Part shown: positions 33,854 to 42,782 of the stretch, piece after piece
How positions within the stretch are numbered: the first letter of the stretch is position 1
How the letters are laid out: the number at the start of each line of letters is the position of its first letter
Virus record (IMG/VR): IMGVR_UViG_3300025674_000028
Coordinates: 1 to 64,000 of that record
Strand: one strand, 5' to 3'
Source: a virus
Length of the DNA stretch: 64,000 nucleotides
Program-made: the position numbers and the translations under genes
Notes under the pieces: generated by a model
Databases searched by the model: none
The model's input: the letters and a program-made list of their open reading frames with translations, nothing else
Told to the model about the DNA's origin: nothing

Positions 33854-35092
33854 TTACGGACGCGCAGTGGGGCTTGGATACAAACGACCGCCACGGATAC
33901 GTTCGTTCATAAAGTTTGCCATCCAACGCTTCCCAGCTGCCGACAATTTTTCAAATGTGGCGATAGGGTCGGTGCGCAAGCCTTGTACGACATCGCTGCT
34001 GAAGATTTCTTTGACGTGCCTCAGGGGCATCAGCTCCAGCTGGTCAAAATCGCATTCTCGGAGAATGATTGCGCCTTCAGAGTAAACAACTGGACTGGCA
34101 GGCTTAGCCGACTGTTTTTCCATTGCGGTTGGAAAAAACACACTGAACGCAGGAGTGACTTTATCCTGGATGCCTAATGCTTCGTCTAAGCCAGACATCT
34201 GCATCGCAACGGATATGCCCTCTTCAATCGTCCACGGCGCGCTTCGCTTTTCCACTGTTGAAAGCAATCCTTCATACGCCGCAATGAGCCTATCGCCATT
34301 AGTCACAGTGTCAGCTGACAATTTGACTTGATCCAGCGCCTCTCTTCGCTCATCAACCATGTACGCGGCGTCCTGCCTGACACTCGTCAGGTCATGGGCG
34401 TGCTTCATCAGGCTGCGATGATATGTTTTTCCCACGCGGCTACGAATAGGATCTATTCCAAAATGCAGGTACCCGTCTATGAGTCCTACAGCCATAGTGT
34501 GCCGGGCGTAAGACGACAATTTGTGGGCGTTGCGATCAAGCCATAGGTGCGCGTCCTTTAAGTCAGATACTTTACGCACGGGCACAGAAACGTCCTGGCT
34601 GTCACGCAGCAGAGGATTTGCCGAGACTTTAATGAAGAACTCGACAGGGCCCTTGCCCTTTGTGCTCTTTTTTTGAAGAGAACGTGCAATGTTGAAGTCA
34701 GCATCCCATTCACTGTTCCACGCCCAATAACGACGTGCAGTGCCAGAGCAAACCATTTTTAGTTCGCGGGGAGCTTCAACCTGCATTTCACTCAGCCTGT
34801 TTACAAGCAATTTTGCTGCAGCTCCTGCCATGTCTGATGGGATGGCATCGTGAAGTCCCACTACGACCCCTGCACTGTGCTTTGCTAACGCGGCGGTGGC
34901 CATAGGTAACAGCCTGTGGACAGTGCCAGTTGGGCCGTGGCAAATCAGCGCAAACTCAGAGTCTGGCAAAGTTTCAAGTAAATCCTGAACCTCAGCGCTG
35001 CTGATCTTCAACATCGCGCTGTCTACTTCCCAGGGTAAGTTACAGAAACCATCATATGAGACATTTGCCCGTGGTGCGTCTGGTTGCTTCAT
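33854..35092 (-). CDS. Unknown protein, first gene of the minus virion cluster
   Basis: 412 residues. The ATG at 35092 has GGAG at 10 nt. An alpha/beta N-terminus with FALICHGPTGTVHRLLPM resembles a nucleotide-binding style loop but lacks the GKT/S of a Walker A. Helical C-terminus with several Met/Arg-rich segments. It opens the long minus-strand run and is divergent from 35241-36011 across a 148-bp spacer. Function unknown. Confidence 0.8.
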   Translation of the reverse strand: MKQPDAPRANVSYDGFCNLPWEVDSAMLKISSAEVQDLLETLPDSEFALICHGPTGTVHRLLPMATAALAKHSAGVVVGLHDAIPSDMAGAAAKLLVNRLSEMQVEAPRELKMVCSGTARRYWAWNSEWDADFNIARSLQKKSTKGKGPVEFFIKVSANPLLRDSQDVSVPVRKVSDLKDAHLWLDRNAHKLSSYARHTMAVGLIDGYLHFGIDPIRSRVGKTYHRSLMKHAHDLTSVRQDAAYMVDERREALDQVKLSADTVTNGDRLIAAYEGLLSTVEKRSAPWTIEEGISVAMQMSGLDEALGIQDKVTPAFSVFFPTAMEKQSAKPASPVVYSEGAIILRECDFDQLELMPLRHVKEIFSSDVVQGLRTDPIATFEKLSAAGKRWMANFMNERIRGGRLYPSPTARP

Positions 35093-35240
35093 CGTTTTTT
35101 GGCTCCGAATTAGACGTCGTGCGGCAGCCCATCGCAGGCTTACAGATCAGTAGAGTACACGAAACTGTTTTTGGACATAAGACCATTGACCGCACACGCC
35201 GACCTGCGTGTGCACTTTGTAAACCACAGAGGAGAAGACA
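35093..35240 (+). promoter_or_regulatory. Divergent intergenic region with the 28-bp promoter-like motif
   Basis: Plus-strand GGACATAAGACCATTGACC at 35173-35191, with TTTT before and CGCACA after, is identical over 35169-35196 to 7942-7969. An 8-bp hairpin GCACACGC/cgacct/GCGTGTGC (35192-35213) follows, near the expected transcript 5' end, then GAGGAG and the ATG at 35241. No copy of the motif is seen on the minus strand toward 35092, so that operon must use a different promoter. Confidence 0.65.
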
Positions 35241-36011
35241 ATGGCAAACATTACTAATCTCAGCAACCGAGGGCTGAGTGAGGGCACGGGAAGCCAAGTG
35301 GGTACGTTTATCCCAAAGGAAAAGTTGTTTAACCTTTACACACAGACGCTGGCCGAGGCTCACCAGATCCGAGACCAGATGAAGTCTGTACCGCCCTCAG
35401 AGCCTCAATTCAAGGCACTGAAGACGAGATACGACTCGGCGCAGCAACGCCTTGTCGGACTCCAAGTGCTCGTTGACAAGCACGGATGGGCCAACGACTT
35501 GAAGAAGTACGCGGGCATCCAGCTGGCGCACGTCTACAACGTCGGCAGCCGGCAGCCGACAAGCCTCACAAGGTCAACGTCGGCGACCATGGACAGCCTT
35601 CGCCAGAAGTATGTCAACGACCCCGTCCGATGGACGACTGCCTTGCAGGAGGGGGAGCAAGCGATAAGTGAGGGGACTCAGTCTAATCAGCAGACGCTGC
35701 CAACCATCAGCCCGCAACTCCAAGGCACGGTGCAACTGAACAACTCAGGCGCGCAGATGGTCAGCGGCATGAACGCCGACTTTGCGCGACTGGCAAACAG
35801 CCAGCCTGCGCGACTGAACCTGATGCCTCCTGGCGCGGGTCGCGACAGCGTTGACTTCCTGAACATCTTCGTCGTCAATGGTCTTGCAGCAGGCATGACG
35901 TGGGCGGTGAACAAGATGGCGCAGGGTCACAACTTCTTTGCACCGACCACGCCGGCCCACGAGATGCACTTCCAGCAGCACTACTTCAAAACCGTCACCG
36001 GCAACGAGTGA
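35241..36011 (+). CDS. Unknown 256-residue protein, first plus-strand gene
   Basis: The ATG at 35241 has GAGGAG at 6 nt. N-terminal half helical and coiled (LAEAHQIRDQMKSVPPSEPQ), C-terminal half Asn/Gln/Thr-rich with a hydrophobic NIFVVNGLAAGMTWAVNKMA near residue 213. It shares with 8005-8766 the same promoter motif and 5' hairpin, so both may be made at the same, probably early, stage. Ends before a strong hairpin at 36023. No family recognised. Confidence 0.85.
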   Translation: MANITNLSNRGLSEGTGSQVGTFIPKEKLFNLYTQTLAEAHQIRDQMKSVPPSEPQFKALKTRYDSAQQRLVGLQVLVDKHGWANDLKKYAGIQLAHVYNVGSRQPTSLTRSTSATMDSLRQKYVNDPVRWTTALQEGEQAISEGTQSNQQTLPTISPQLQGTVQLNNSGAQMVSGMNADFARLANSQPARLNLMPPGAGRDSVDFLNIFVVNGLAAGMTWAVNKMAQGHNFFAPTTPAHEMHFQQHYFKTVTGNE

Positions 36012-36022
36012 CATTCCTGACA

Positions 36023-36060
36023 TGCACCCCCCTTCGTCCTGTTGGGGCGAAGGGGGTGCA
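36023..36060 (+). terminator. Strong hairpin after 35241-36011
   Basis: TGCACCCCC(C)TTCG pairs with CGAAGGGGGTGCA (13 bp, one bulged C) around a loop beginning TCCTG. No U-run follows. The loop region carries GTCCT, the same pentamer as the loops of the two island terminators when read on their minus transcripts. Terminator or processing/stability element. Confidence 0.6.
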
Positions 36061-36083
36061 CAAGCATCTCCATGAGGTTTTAC

Positions 36084-36248
36084 ATGTCAAACCCTTTCAG
36101 TCCCTTCTTTACGGATGCGACACGCCAGATTTCCCAGCAGCAGTTGATGGCAATGCTGATGCGCATTGAGCAGAGACTTGCTGCGATCGAAAAAAGACTG
36201 GAGCAAATCCAGGCACAGCAAAACTCAAAACCGCAGGAGACAAAATGA
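36084..36248 (+). CDS. Small coiled-coil protein
   Basis: 54 residues from the ATG at 36084 (GAGG at 7 nt). After a short FSPFFTD start the protein is one amphipathic helix (MLMRIEQRLAAIEKRLEQIQ) with leucine/isoleucine heptads, so it probably oligomerises. Its stop overlaps the next gene's start by 4 nt (ATGA), placing it in the replication operon. Confidence 0.7.
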   Translation: MSNPFSPFFTDATRQISQQQLMAMLMRIEQRLAAIEKRLEQIQAQQNSKPQETK

Positions 36249-37360
36249 CAACCGACGATGGCCGTGCTGATGCATGGAAAGGACATTACAAAGCCTGGCG
36301 CCACTGCCTCCGCTGTAAAAACGCTGATTGGCGCTGTCACCATGACCCCGACATCAACAAGCGCGCTACACCAACTCCAATGGCGGGATCACTGAAGACA
36401 TATACGAACTGGCGCAAGCCAAAAATTGTCAATCAGTTTCCGATCGTCTTGCTTCTACCTTTCCCGGACAGCGTTCAATCTTACTACGCCAGTCCTGTCG
36501 GCAACGTCAAAGACAATAAGGAAGAGTGGTCTCCTCAACTCCACGCACTTGTCAGCGTATGGGGTGATTTGGAAGGCAAGCTGCCTTACGACCTCGCAGA
36601 AATCCCCATCGTCTTTGCGTTAGGGTGTCGTCCCGTCAATTGGCGCCGGACGCGCGACGTTGTAGGTCCAAGTCAAACCATCCTGTCGTCGTGTCGGCGC
36701 AGATGGCAGGAGCAACTGCTGATGATTGACCCTGCGCTCGTGATTTCGTTTGGCCACTGGGGGCACGCGACTCTCTTTCCAAACGAAATGAAGAAAGGCG
36801 ACTACAGCGATTCTTTGGGCGAAGTCAAGACATTCTCAATTCCCTCTCCAAAGGGCAGTGTCAGTTACCCTGCCTATATTGCATATGATCCATATGTCGT
36901 TGCCGACAGAGCTCGAAATGACCAGTGGACGCGGCCCTTTAGTGCCCTCCCCACGTCATCGTCTGCCAAGCACCCCGTCGAGGCTTTACGCTGGGATATT
37001 TGGAGAGCCTGTTGGCTAGGCAAGGTTTTGGAGTTGTCTTCGCATGGGGAGTTTACCTTGCCGGGCGTTGATGAGGGACTGGATGAGTGGGTATCTATGG
37101 TCACTGCGCTAAACGACTTTTATGACGGACGAGACCATGTGACGGATGCAGTCAGTCAAGTTGAAGGGTATGTTGACTATCTGACAAAGGTTGAGACATC
37201 GCCCCAGAATGTGCGCCTAGCACAGTTGGGTGAGATACCTGCCGAACGGCCTAAGACACACATCTTTAACAAGATCGGCGCGCACCGTAAAAGAAGCATG
37301 AACGCAGATATGGAGGACTTCGACGATGGAGATTCCACAAGCCCTTCGACGCAAAGTTAA
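36245..37360 (+). CDS. Uracil-DNA-glycosylase-superfamily-like Fe-S protein
   Basis: 371 residues. The first 240 resemble family 4/5 uracil-DNA glycosylases. CLRC sits near residue 21. FALGCRPVNWRRTRD (about 128) corresponds to the VvKCRPPgNRxP segment, followed by SSCRRRWQEQLLMIDPALVI and SFGHWGHATLF, corresponding to C.P.L..QI....P..iv.lG..A. The cysteine spacing CxxC...Cx21C fits the 4Fe-4S site of that family. The usual N-terminal GExPGxxED catalytic motif is replaced by LLLPFPDSVQ, so activity or specificity may differ. A helical C-terminal extension of about 120 residues is not part of the family. First enzyme-like gene of the replication module. Confidence 0.6.
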   Translation: MTTDDGRADAWKGHYKAWRHCLRCKNADWRCHHDPDINKRATPTPMAGSLKTYTNWRKPKIVNQFPIVLLLPFPDSVQSYYASPVGNVKDNKEEWSPQLHALVSVWGDLEGKLPYDLAEIPIVFALGCRPVNWRRTRDVVGPSQTILSSCRRRWQEQLLMIDPALVISFGHWGHATLFPNEMKKGDYSDSLGEVKTFSIPSPKGSVSYPAYIAYDPYVVADRARNDQWTRPFSALPTSSSAKHPVEALRWDIWRACWLGKVLELSSHGEFTLPGVDEGLDEWVSMVTALNDFYDGRDHVTDAVSQVEGYVDYLTKVETSPQNVRLAQLGEIPAERPKTHIFNKIGAHRKRSMNADMEDFDDGDSTSPSTQS

Positions 37361-37649
37361 GCCTGCCCTTAAGCGCCTAGCCTTACTGGGCGTGATGGTG
37401 TGGAGACTTAAGAAAAGTCCACTGAGGCAAAAGCAACAACTTCGTAAGGATTTGCGTCAGGCTGGACACGACTTGCTCAACAACGTGCTCGCTGTTCTTG
37501 ACCCATTCTTAGATACTGTCGCTTCCTTTGAGTTTGATGAGTTGCAGGTACATCTTAAGAAAGAAGATGGTGACTCAATCAAAGTGTACGTCGAGATTTG
37601 CGGTGAACACCGCATACTGACGACGACCTGGCAGTTTGATGCCCTCTAA
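37326..37649 (+). CDS. Small basic protein of the replication module
   Basis: 107 residues. The ATG at 37326 has GGAGG at 9 nt and overlaps the end of the preceding gene by 35 nt in another frame. A lysine/arginine-rich N-terminus (RRKVKPALKRLALLG, then KKSPLRQKQQLRKDLRQ) is followed by an alpha/beta C-terminus. Could bind nucleic acid; not recognised. Confidence 0.7.
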   Translation: MEIPQALRRKVKPALKRLALLGVMVWRLKKSPLRQKQQLRKDLRQAGHDLLNNVLAVLDPFLDTVASFEFDELQVHLKKEDGDSIKVYVEICGEHRILTTTWQFDAL

Positions 37650-37663
37650 ATTTAGGAGTCCAA

Positions 37664-38443
37664 ATGTTCGACCTACACCGCAACTTTAAGTCGTCCATCT
37701 CCATCAACGACTTGGTCTTGCTGGGCGTCAAAAAACAGGGCCTGACAATCAGTGTGCGAAAACTTGATGTCTCATTGTGCAATGAGATGGCCCCGTTTGA
37801 AATGGACGTCGAAGTAGACACGCTCTTGAAGCATATGCTGATGGACGCCGAGGCAGAGAAGAGCACACTTTTGCCTTGGCCTGATGAGAGGGCGTGGGTC
37901 AATCTCCAGCGGCAGAAACTGGGCATACATGAGCAGCAAGCTACCTTCGTCTCGATGCTTGACGGCCTCTGGGGCCTTATCACGAAGTGGCTCGGACATA
38001 AGACGCCTGAATTCCTGCTCCAGCTGAGTGAGAAGAGCAAGACGGCGGGCAAGACATTTGGATATACGCTGGAGCCAGCGATCGTCGTTGTGAAGAAGCT
38101 TGACGTTGAACATTTTAAAGACAACGTGTTCGTCTTCCCTCACGTACTCGCCAGCCTCGACCGTATGACGCACGCATCGTCCGCCATCATGCACTCGCGC
38201 TTTATTGCGTCTCCGACTGAGCAAGAGAAGGCGGGCTCATTGCACGCCAACTTAGAACACGCCATTACTCTAGAAGCGTTTGACAATCTTCCAGAAGATC
38301 TTCAACACGACTTGAGGCAGGCGGTAGAACAGATGCAGACAATCATCTGCATGTACACGTCCATAGCCACAATGGCTGTGACCATGCGGCGCATTGAGCG
38401 TCACTTTACAAATGAAGACACCACGGAAAAGGCCATAAATTGA
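37664..38443 (+). CDS. Unknown 259-residue protein of the replication module
   Basis: ATG at 37664 after AGGAG at 7 nt. N-terminal beta-rich part (SISINDLVLLGVKKQGLTIS) and a largely helical C-terminus. No zinc or nucleotide motif. It lies just before the helicase. The GGACATAAG at 37994 encodes Gly-His-Lys in its reading frame and is probably coincidental. Confidence 0.8.
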   Translation: MFDLHRNFKSSISINDLVLLGVKKQGLTISVRKLDVSLCNEMAPFEMDVEVDTLLKHMLMDAEAEKSTLLPWPDERAWVNLQRQKLGIHEQQATFVSMLDGLWGLITKWLGHKTPEFLLQLSEKSKTAGKTFGYTLEPAIVVVKKLDVEHFKDNVFVFPHVLASLDRMTHASSAIMHSRFIASPTEQEKAGSLHANLEHAITLEAFDNLPEDLQHDLRQAVEQMQTIICMYTSIATMAVTMRRIERHFTNEDTTEKAIN

Positions 38444-38461
38444 GCTTACCAGGGAGGGTAA

Positions 38462-40057
38462 ATGAACAGCCCGATACACGAGCTGTGCCGAAATAATGAG
38501 GACGCCGAAGTCCTGGCAGCGATGGCTGTCACGAAAGACTTCAAGGCTCTCTTAGATGGCACTGTCGATCCCAGATTTATGAGGGAGGAGCAAAGAAAGA
38601 TCGCCCAAGTGATCATAGACAGGTACTCCACTGACGTTGACTGGCCACCGAGTTTTGATGCGCTCTTGGCTGAGTTTGGAGCCAGGGCGTGTTTTCCCGT
38701 TGGATGGACAAAGAAGGACATGCAGGGCTTAAACCTGAACCACTACATTACGCGGTTCAATGCTCAGGCACGCGCATGGGCCATGCAGGACGTTGCCATT
38801 AAGTTGTTTCGCAGCGTCCATACGCTTATCGGGGAGCACGACAGCGCGCAAGAAGAGGCTATAAGGGAGTTTGCACGCGAAGCGCGCAACATCAGCGACA
38901 TCGGCAAGCCACGACAAGGCGCTTACGTCGTCGGTCAGAACCTTGAAGACATTCGGGCGGAAATTACAGGCAAGCGAACACGTACGAGCCTGTGTCGAAC
39001 ACACATCCCTATGCAAAATGCGCTGATTAGAGCGTATGAGCCTGGGGTGTATCTTTGGTTTTCAAGGATGAAGAACGGCAAGACTCACGAACTCAATCAG
39101 ATTGTGATTGAGAACGCCGTTGAGGCCGGACTTCGTGGCGTGTACGTCGATAGAGAGAACAACCGCAAAGACATCTTGACCAGGATGGCGTGTGCCATTG
39201 TCGGTGCGCCGTACCACCACTTCAAGTCTCTGGCCCTTAAAGTGCACCACTATGACCGTACTCACCAACGAGGAAAGTATCCTCTTGCAGACTTTGATAA
39301 GCATCTCTTTGAGCTTGTCATGGACTCGTTTGAGGAGCTTGCCGCCACAGGTGCGCTGGCAATCATTGACAAGACTGCGAACCAACAAAACCTGCGTGAC
39401 CCAAGCCGCACTTCGTCCTTTTTTACCATCAACGAGGTGTTGCGGGCCGCAGATAAACACGATGCGCAGTGGGTGGCATTTGACCAAATCCAACGCTACG
39501 AAATCGACAACCTGCGCAAAGGCGCTGCTGCAAATGAGCGAATGGAGAAGACGTTTGCGCTGCTCGACAGCTATGACGACCGCATCTTCTTTGGGACTTG
39601 TCAGGAAAACCGCGAAGGCGTGGATGAAGACACGCAAATGCACTTCCCAAAAACAGCACACATTTACGGAGGTGACACCGCCGCCCAGATGTGCAGCTAC
39701 CTGTGTCACGTCAGGACGGTACGCATGATCCACCCCGTCCTTTACAAGGACATCTATGGCATCGAACGCCAAGCCAAGTTTATGCGCTGCTTCACACCAC
39801 TGCTGAACAGGCCAGGTGAAGACGCAGGGACGCACGCTCGATGGTTCGGTCACTTGGACCACTACAGTTACAGTGAGTACCTGCCGGGGGACATCGGCTT
39901 TCCCATGTTCGAAGGGGTTATCGGAGATGCCCGAGAGGCTGCTGGGCTGCCTCGTGACTGGAAAGAAAAACCAGGAAAGAAATCCGCGAAAGCCGGCAAG
40001 TCCATGGGCAAGATGCCGTCATCGTTCACGTCGTTCTCATCCGACGACGACGAGTAG
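38462..40057 (+). CDS. DnaB-like replicative helicase
   Basis: 531 residues. The ATG at 38462 has GGAGG at 4 nt. An N-terminal helical domain (residues 1-110, with NNEDAEVLAAM, the start of DnaB N-domains) leads to a RecA-type core. The P-loop RMKNGKT near residue 206 keeps GKT but lacks the first Gly of GxxxxGKT. GVYVDREN is followed by a Walker B-like WVAFDQIQR near 341. The C-terminal 60 residues are a basic Lys/Ala/Ser linker ending in SFSSDDDE, suited to SSB-like or primase contacts. It sits directly before the primase, the usual pair in phage replication modules. Confidence 0.88.
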   Translation: MNSPIHELCRNNEDAEVLAAMAVTKDFKALLDGTVDPRFMREEQRKIAQVIIDRYSTDVDWPPSFDALLAEFGARACFPVGWTKKDMQGLNLNHYITRFNAQARAWAMQDVAIKLFRSVHTLIGEHDSAQEEAIREFAREARNISDIGKPRQGAYVVGQNLEDIRAEITGKRTRTSLCRTHIPMQNALIRAYEPGVYLWFSRMKNGKTHELNQIVIENAVEAGLRGVYVDRENNRKDILTRMACAIVGAPYHHFKSLALKVHHYDRTHQRGKYPLADFDKHLFELVMDSFEELAATGALAIIDKTANQQNLRDPSRTSSFFTINEVLRAADKHDAQWVAFDQIQRYEIDNLRKGAAANERMEKTFALLDSYDDRIFFGTCQENREGVDEDTQMHFPKTAHIYGGDTAAQMCSYLCHVRTVRMIHPVLYKDIYGIERQAKFMRCFTPLLNRPGEDAGTHARWFGHLDHYSYSEYLPGDIGFPMFEGVIGDAREAAGLPRDWKEKPGKKSAKAGKSMGKMPSSFTSFSSDDDE

Positions 40058-40072
40058 CTTTAGGGAGACAAT

Positions 40073-41254
40073 GTGGTGGCCGAAAAGAACGTGCTTGAAG
40101 ATATTCTGGCGCAAGCTCAGGCGTCGTATGAGATCTTTCTTGCAGACGGACTCGACCCTGTTGGTGAAGCACGCCGACAGGTGGAGGTCGCAATTAAGGA
40201 GGTGTCTGGACAACTGAAAAAAGTTCGTCCTGTGGAGTACCGAGGAAAGACAGAGCTGTGGTCTTTGTGCCCCTTCCACGACGATCGCAATGTCGGCAGC
40301 TTTTCAGTCGACAGCAGTACCGGCAATCACTTTTGCTGGGTCTGCGGGGCACAAGGTGGACTTGTCTCACTGCTAAAGCACTTCGGGCTGTGGACTCAGA
40401 AGATGCGCAGCGCTTTTAAGGATATAGATCTCACTGCCCTGCTTAAAGGCACGTCAGACCGCGGCAAAGTACAAAGCCTTACGCCTCTTCCAGAGGCGCT
40501 GTTGGCCCATATCAAGCAATACAGGCCTCGGCGCTATGTCTCAAAAGGGCACATGCGTCACATCCTCGACAACATGGAGGTCTGCTACGATGATCAGCAT
40601 CAGAGAATCTGCTTCCCAGTACGAAGCGCAACTCAGGACTTGGTGGGGATACAATCAAGGGTTGCGTTTGATACGTCTCAGCATCTGCGCTGGAAATGGT
40701 ACCGATTTGAGTTGGGTGACATGCAGAAGTATTTGCTGGAGCCTGAGTTCTTAGATGCCTACGAGCCGCCGCGCAGCACTGTCTTCTACAACGAGCATCA
40801 AGTGCTGATTCCGCTGGCTCAGGGCGCAATCGACTGCGTCGTAATCGTTGAGGGCATGGGAGGTGCGCTGCGCGTCATGGCTGCGGGGTATCCTGTACTT
40901 GCCACATTTGGCACTCGTATGGGTGCAGGTCAGAAACAGCGCATGCTTAACGCACTGCGTCAAAGCGTCATTTCACGGCACGGACATAAGGTCCGTGTCG
41001 TACTGGCTCACGATGGTGACGCGCCTGGTCGTCAGGCAGCGCTTGAAGTGCTGTTCTACCTGGGCATGGAGGCTGACTGCGTTCTTGCTGAACTGCCGCA
41101 GGGGAAAGACCCTGAAGACCTGACTCCTGCCGCACTGCGTCATACCCTGAGCTCCGCTCAGAGCCTGGATAAAGTCACATCGGACGTTTGGAATGACGCA
41201 CTGTGTCAGTACTTGGCAACAACTACAAAGCACAAAAAAAGGGAGGCGCCCTAA
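40073..41254 (+). CDS. DNA primase (CHC2 zinc finger and Toprim)
   Basis: 393 residues, GTG start at 40073 (GGAG at 5 nt). A zinc-binding motif CPFHDD...HFCWVCGAQGG (about 66-93) is the CHC2 type. The Toprim domain shows VVIVEGMGG (about 258, catalytic Glu) and AHDGDAPGRQAA (about 311, the DxD). The order and length fit a stand-alone DnaG-type phage primase making RNA primers for the downstream family A polymerase. The stop codon lies in the loop of hairpin 41241-41271. Confidence 0.93.
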   Translation: MVAEKNVLEDILAQAQASYEIFLADGLDPVGEARRQVEVAIKEVSGQLKKVRPVEYRGKTELWSLCPFHDDRNVGSFSVDSSTGNHFCWVCGAQGGLVSLLKHFGLWTQKMRSAFKDIDLTALLKGTSDRGKVQSLTPLPEALLAHIKQYRPRRYVSKGHMRHILDNMEVCYDDQHQRICFPVRSATQDLVGIQSRVAFDTSQHLRWKWYRFELGDMQKYLLEPEFLDAYEPPRSTVFYNEHQVLIPLAQGAIDCVVIVEGMGGALRVMAAGYPVLATFGTRMGAGQKQRMLNALRQSVISRHGHKVRVVLAHDGDAPGRQAALEVLFYLGMEADCVLAELPQGKDPEDLTPAALRHTLSSAQSLDKVTSDVWNDALCQYLATTTKHKKREAP

Positions 41255-41271
41255 ATATTAAGACGCCTCCC
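41241..41271 (+). terminator. Intercistronic hairpin around the primase stop codon
   Basis: GGGAGGCG pairs with CGCCTCCC (8 bp) with the TAA at 41252-41254 in the loop. A seven-A run precedes it but no U-run follows on the plus strand, so it is more likely an mRNA processing or partial attenuation site between primase and 41289-42782. Confidence 0.5.
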
Positions 41272-41288
41272 AACGGAGCTTCTATAGC

Positions 41289-42782
41289 ATGACCGAAACA
41301 CAACCCAACCCAACTGCGCAACCATTGCCATCGAACTTGCCGATGTTCCCCGCAATGGTGTCAGCCCCCAGGAGGATCACTCGCAGTATGAGAACCAATA
41401 AGCAGACTGTCAATGGTCAAAAGTCGATGCGGTGTCGCATCGGAGACTATGCGTTCTGGTCTCCTCGATTGTCCCCCATGTATTGGGTGGAACGACAGAA
41501 GACCGTGTTGATGCGCTTGATGCCCGTCCATCACTGTAAGCGACAAACACTCTACCAAGTCAGAACCCCTGCCGACGTCAGCGTGCTTCCAAAGTGGATG
41601 CGGCCCTACGCACACAACAAGTACTACCTCGGCCCACTTTCCAGCCCTTCGTTTCCGGTATTTGATGACAATTGGACTGCCGACAGGCGATGGGAGTCCA
41701 TGATGATCGATGACGCTTACAAAGGGATGCGACTTGAACGAGGGGCAATCACTGTCGAGATTCAGGAAAAAGCTGAAAATGTGTGGAGACTTTTGAGCGC
41801 CCCGGAGCACATCCCTCAATTTTCCGCAGTTAGCAGTGATTTGAGACTGCGTGAGCTGCAATTCAGGTGCGAGTGCATCATTCAAGAGTGTTTTCACAAC
41901 CCGCTGGGCATGCAGGCGACGACGGACGCACTGACTAAAGACTACAAGCAGAGACAGGTCGTAGAACGCGATGTTTACCTTGCGCCGGGGTATTGTATGG
42001 CTTGGTGTAAATACGTCGATGCCGGCTCAGACAAGCTTGGCAAGATGCAGCCGGATGGCGATTATCCGATGCGCAAACCGTTAGGGAATGGCATGCCATA
42101 CGCTCGGCTGGGTATGACTTGGCTGGAACTGTCCAATGACGCCTTGAGCCCTAAATACGCCAGCACGGTAAACTACCACAAACACGCACTTTCGGTTTTT
42201 CACATCTGCAAAACGTGCTCCGCCGACCAACGCTATCCGTCACTTGAGAAGTATCCCCGCATCCACTTCTCTGACCCCTTCGAATGTAAGCACTGCATTC
42301 GTGTGCTGAGCAAGGATGACATAGCTTACGACCGACGATTCTTTGCCGGTGCGACAACCGAAGAGTTGGCTATGCACGCACTCTCCCCATGTGAGTGTCC
42401 GTCGTGCGGTGCAGTGGATACGCCCAAGGTGAAGTTGACGTGCAGCAATCCTGACTGCAAGAACCCCCAACCGACTGCACTTGATGACGTCATCACTTAC
42501 GCAAAGAAAGACTCTGCGGGCGTCTGGCAGTTTGGCGTCTTTTACATTGACGCAATGCCGTCATTACTGCCACGATGGGAAGATGTCATTGCATCTTACC
42601 CTCAAAATATCGGCAGCCTGAACGTCCCTGCAAACGTCAAAGATGGGTACTACGATCAGTTCGATCCATGTAAAGCCGGGTACTACGTTTATCTCTCGGC
42701 ACCAGATCAAGTCCGCTTCTTGGGAAGTGACTTGTTTAATCCCAGCAGCGAGGCTGCTGAACAACGGAGGTTTGAAGAATGA
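41289..42782 (+). CDS. Unknown protein with two zinc ribbons
   Basis: 497 residues. The ATG has GGAG at 10 nt. The N-terminal 300 residues are alpha/beta with no known motif. Two cysteine clusters follow: CKTC...CKHC at about 297-328 and CECPSCG...CSNPDC at about 365-388, both spaced as zinc ribbons. It lies between primase and polymerase and overlaps the next gene by 4 nt, so a replication or recombination accessory DNA-binding role is likely. Not identified. Confidence 0.8.
   Translation: MTETQPNPTAQPLPSNLPMFPAMVSAPRRITRSMRTNKQTVNGQKSMRCRIGDYAFWSPRLSPMYWVERQKTVLMRLMPVHHCKRQTLYQVRTPADVSVLPKWMRPYAHNKYYLGPLSSPSFPVFDDNWTADRRWESMMIDDAYKGMRLERGAITVEIQEKAENVWRLLSAPEHIPQFSAVSSDLRLRELQFRCECIIQECFHNPLGMQATTDALTKDYKQRQVVERDVYLAPGYCMAWCKYVDAGSDKLGKMQPDGDYPMRKPLGNGMPYARLGMTWLELSNDALSPKYASTVNYHKHALSVFHICKTCSADQRYPSLEKYPRIHFSDPFECKHCIRVLSKDDIAYDRRFFAGATTEELAMHALSPCECPSCGAVDTPKVKLTCSNPDCKNPQPTALDDVITYAKKDSAGVWQFGVFYIDAMPSLLPRWEDVIASYPQNIGSLNVPANVKDGYYDQFDPCKAGYYVYLSAPDQVRFLGSDLFNPSSEAAEQRRFEE

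Noticed and set aside
36023-36060. Canonical rho-independent terminator
   Set aside because: The stem is strong but no U-run follows, so only a hairpin of uncertain role is claimed.
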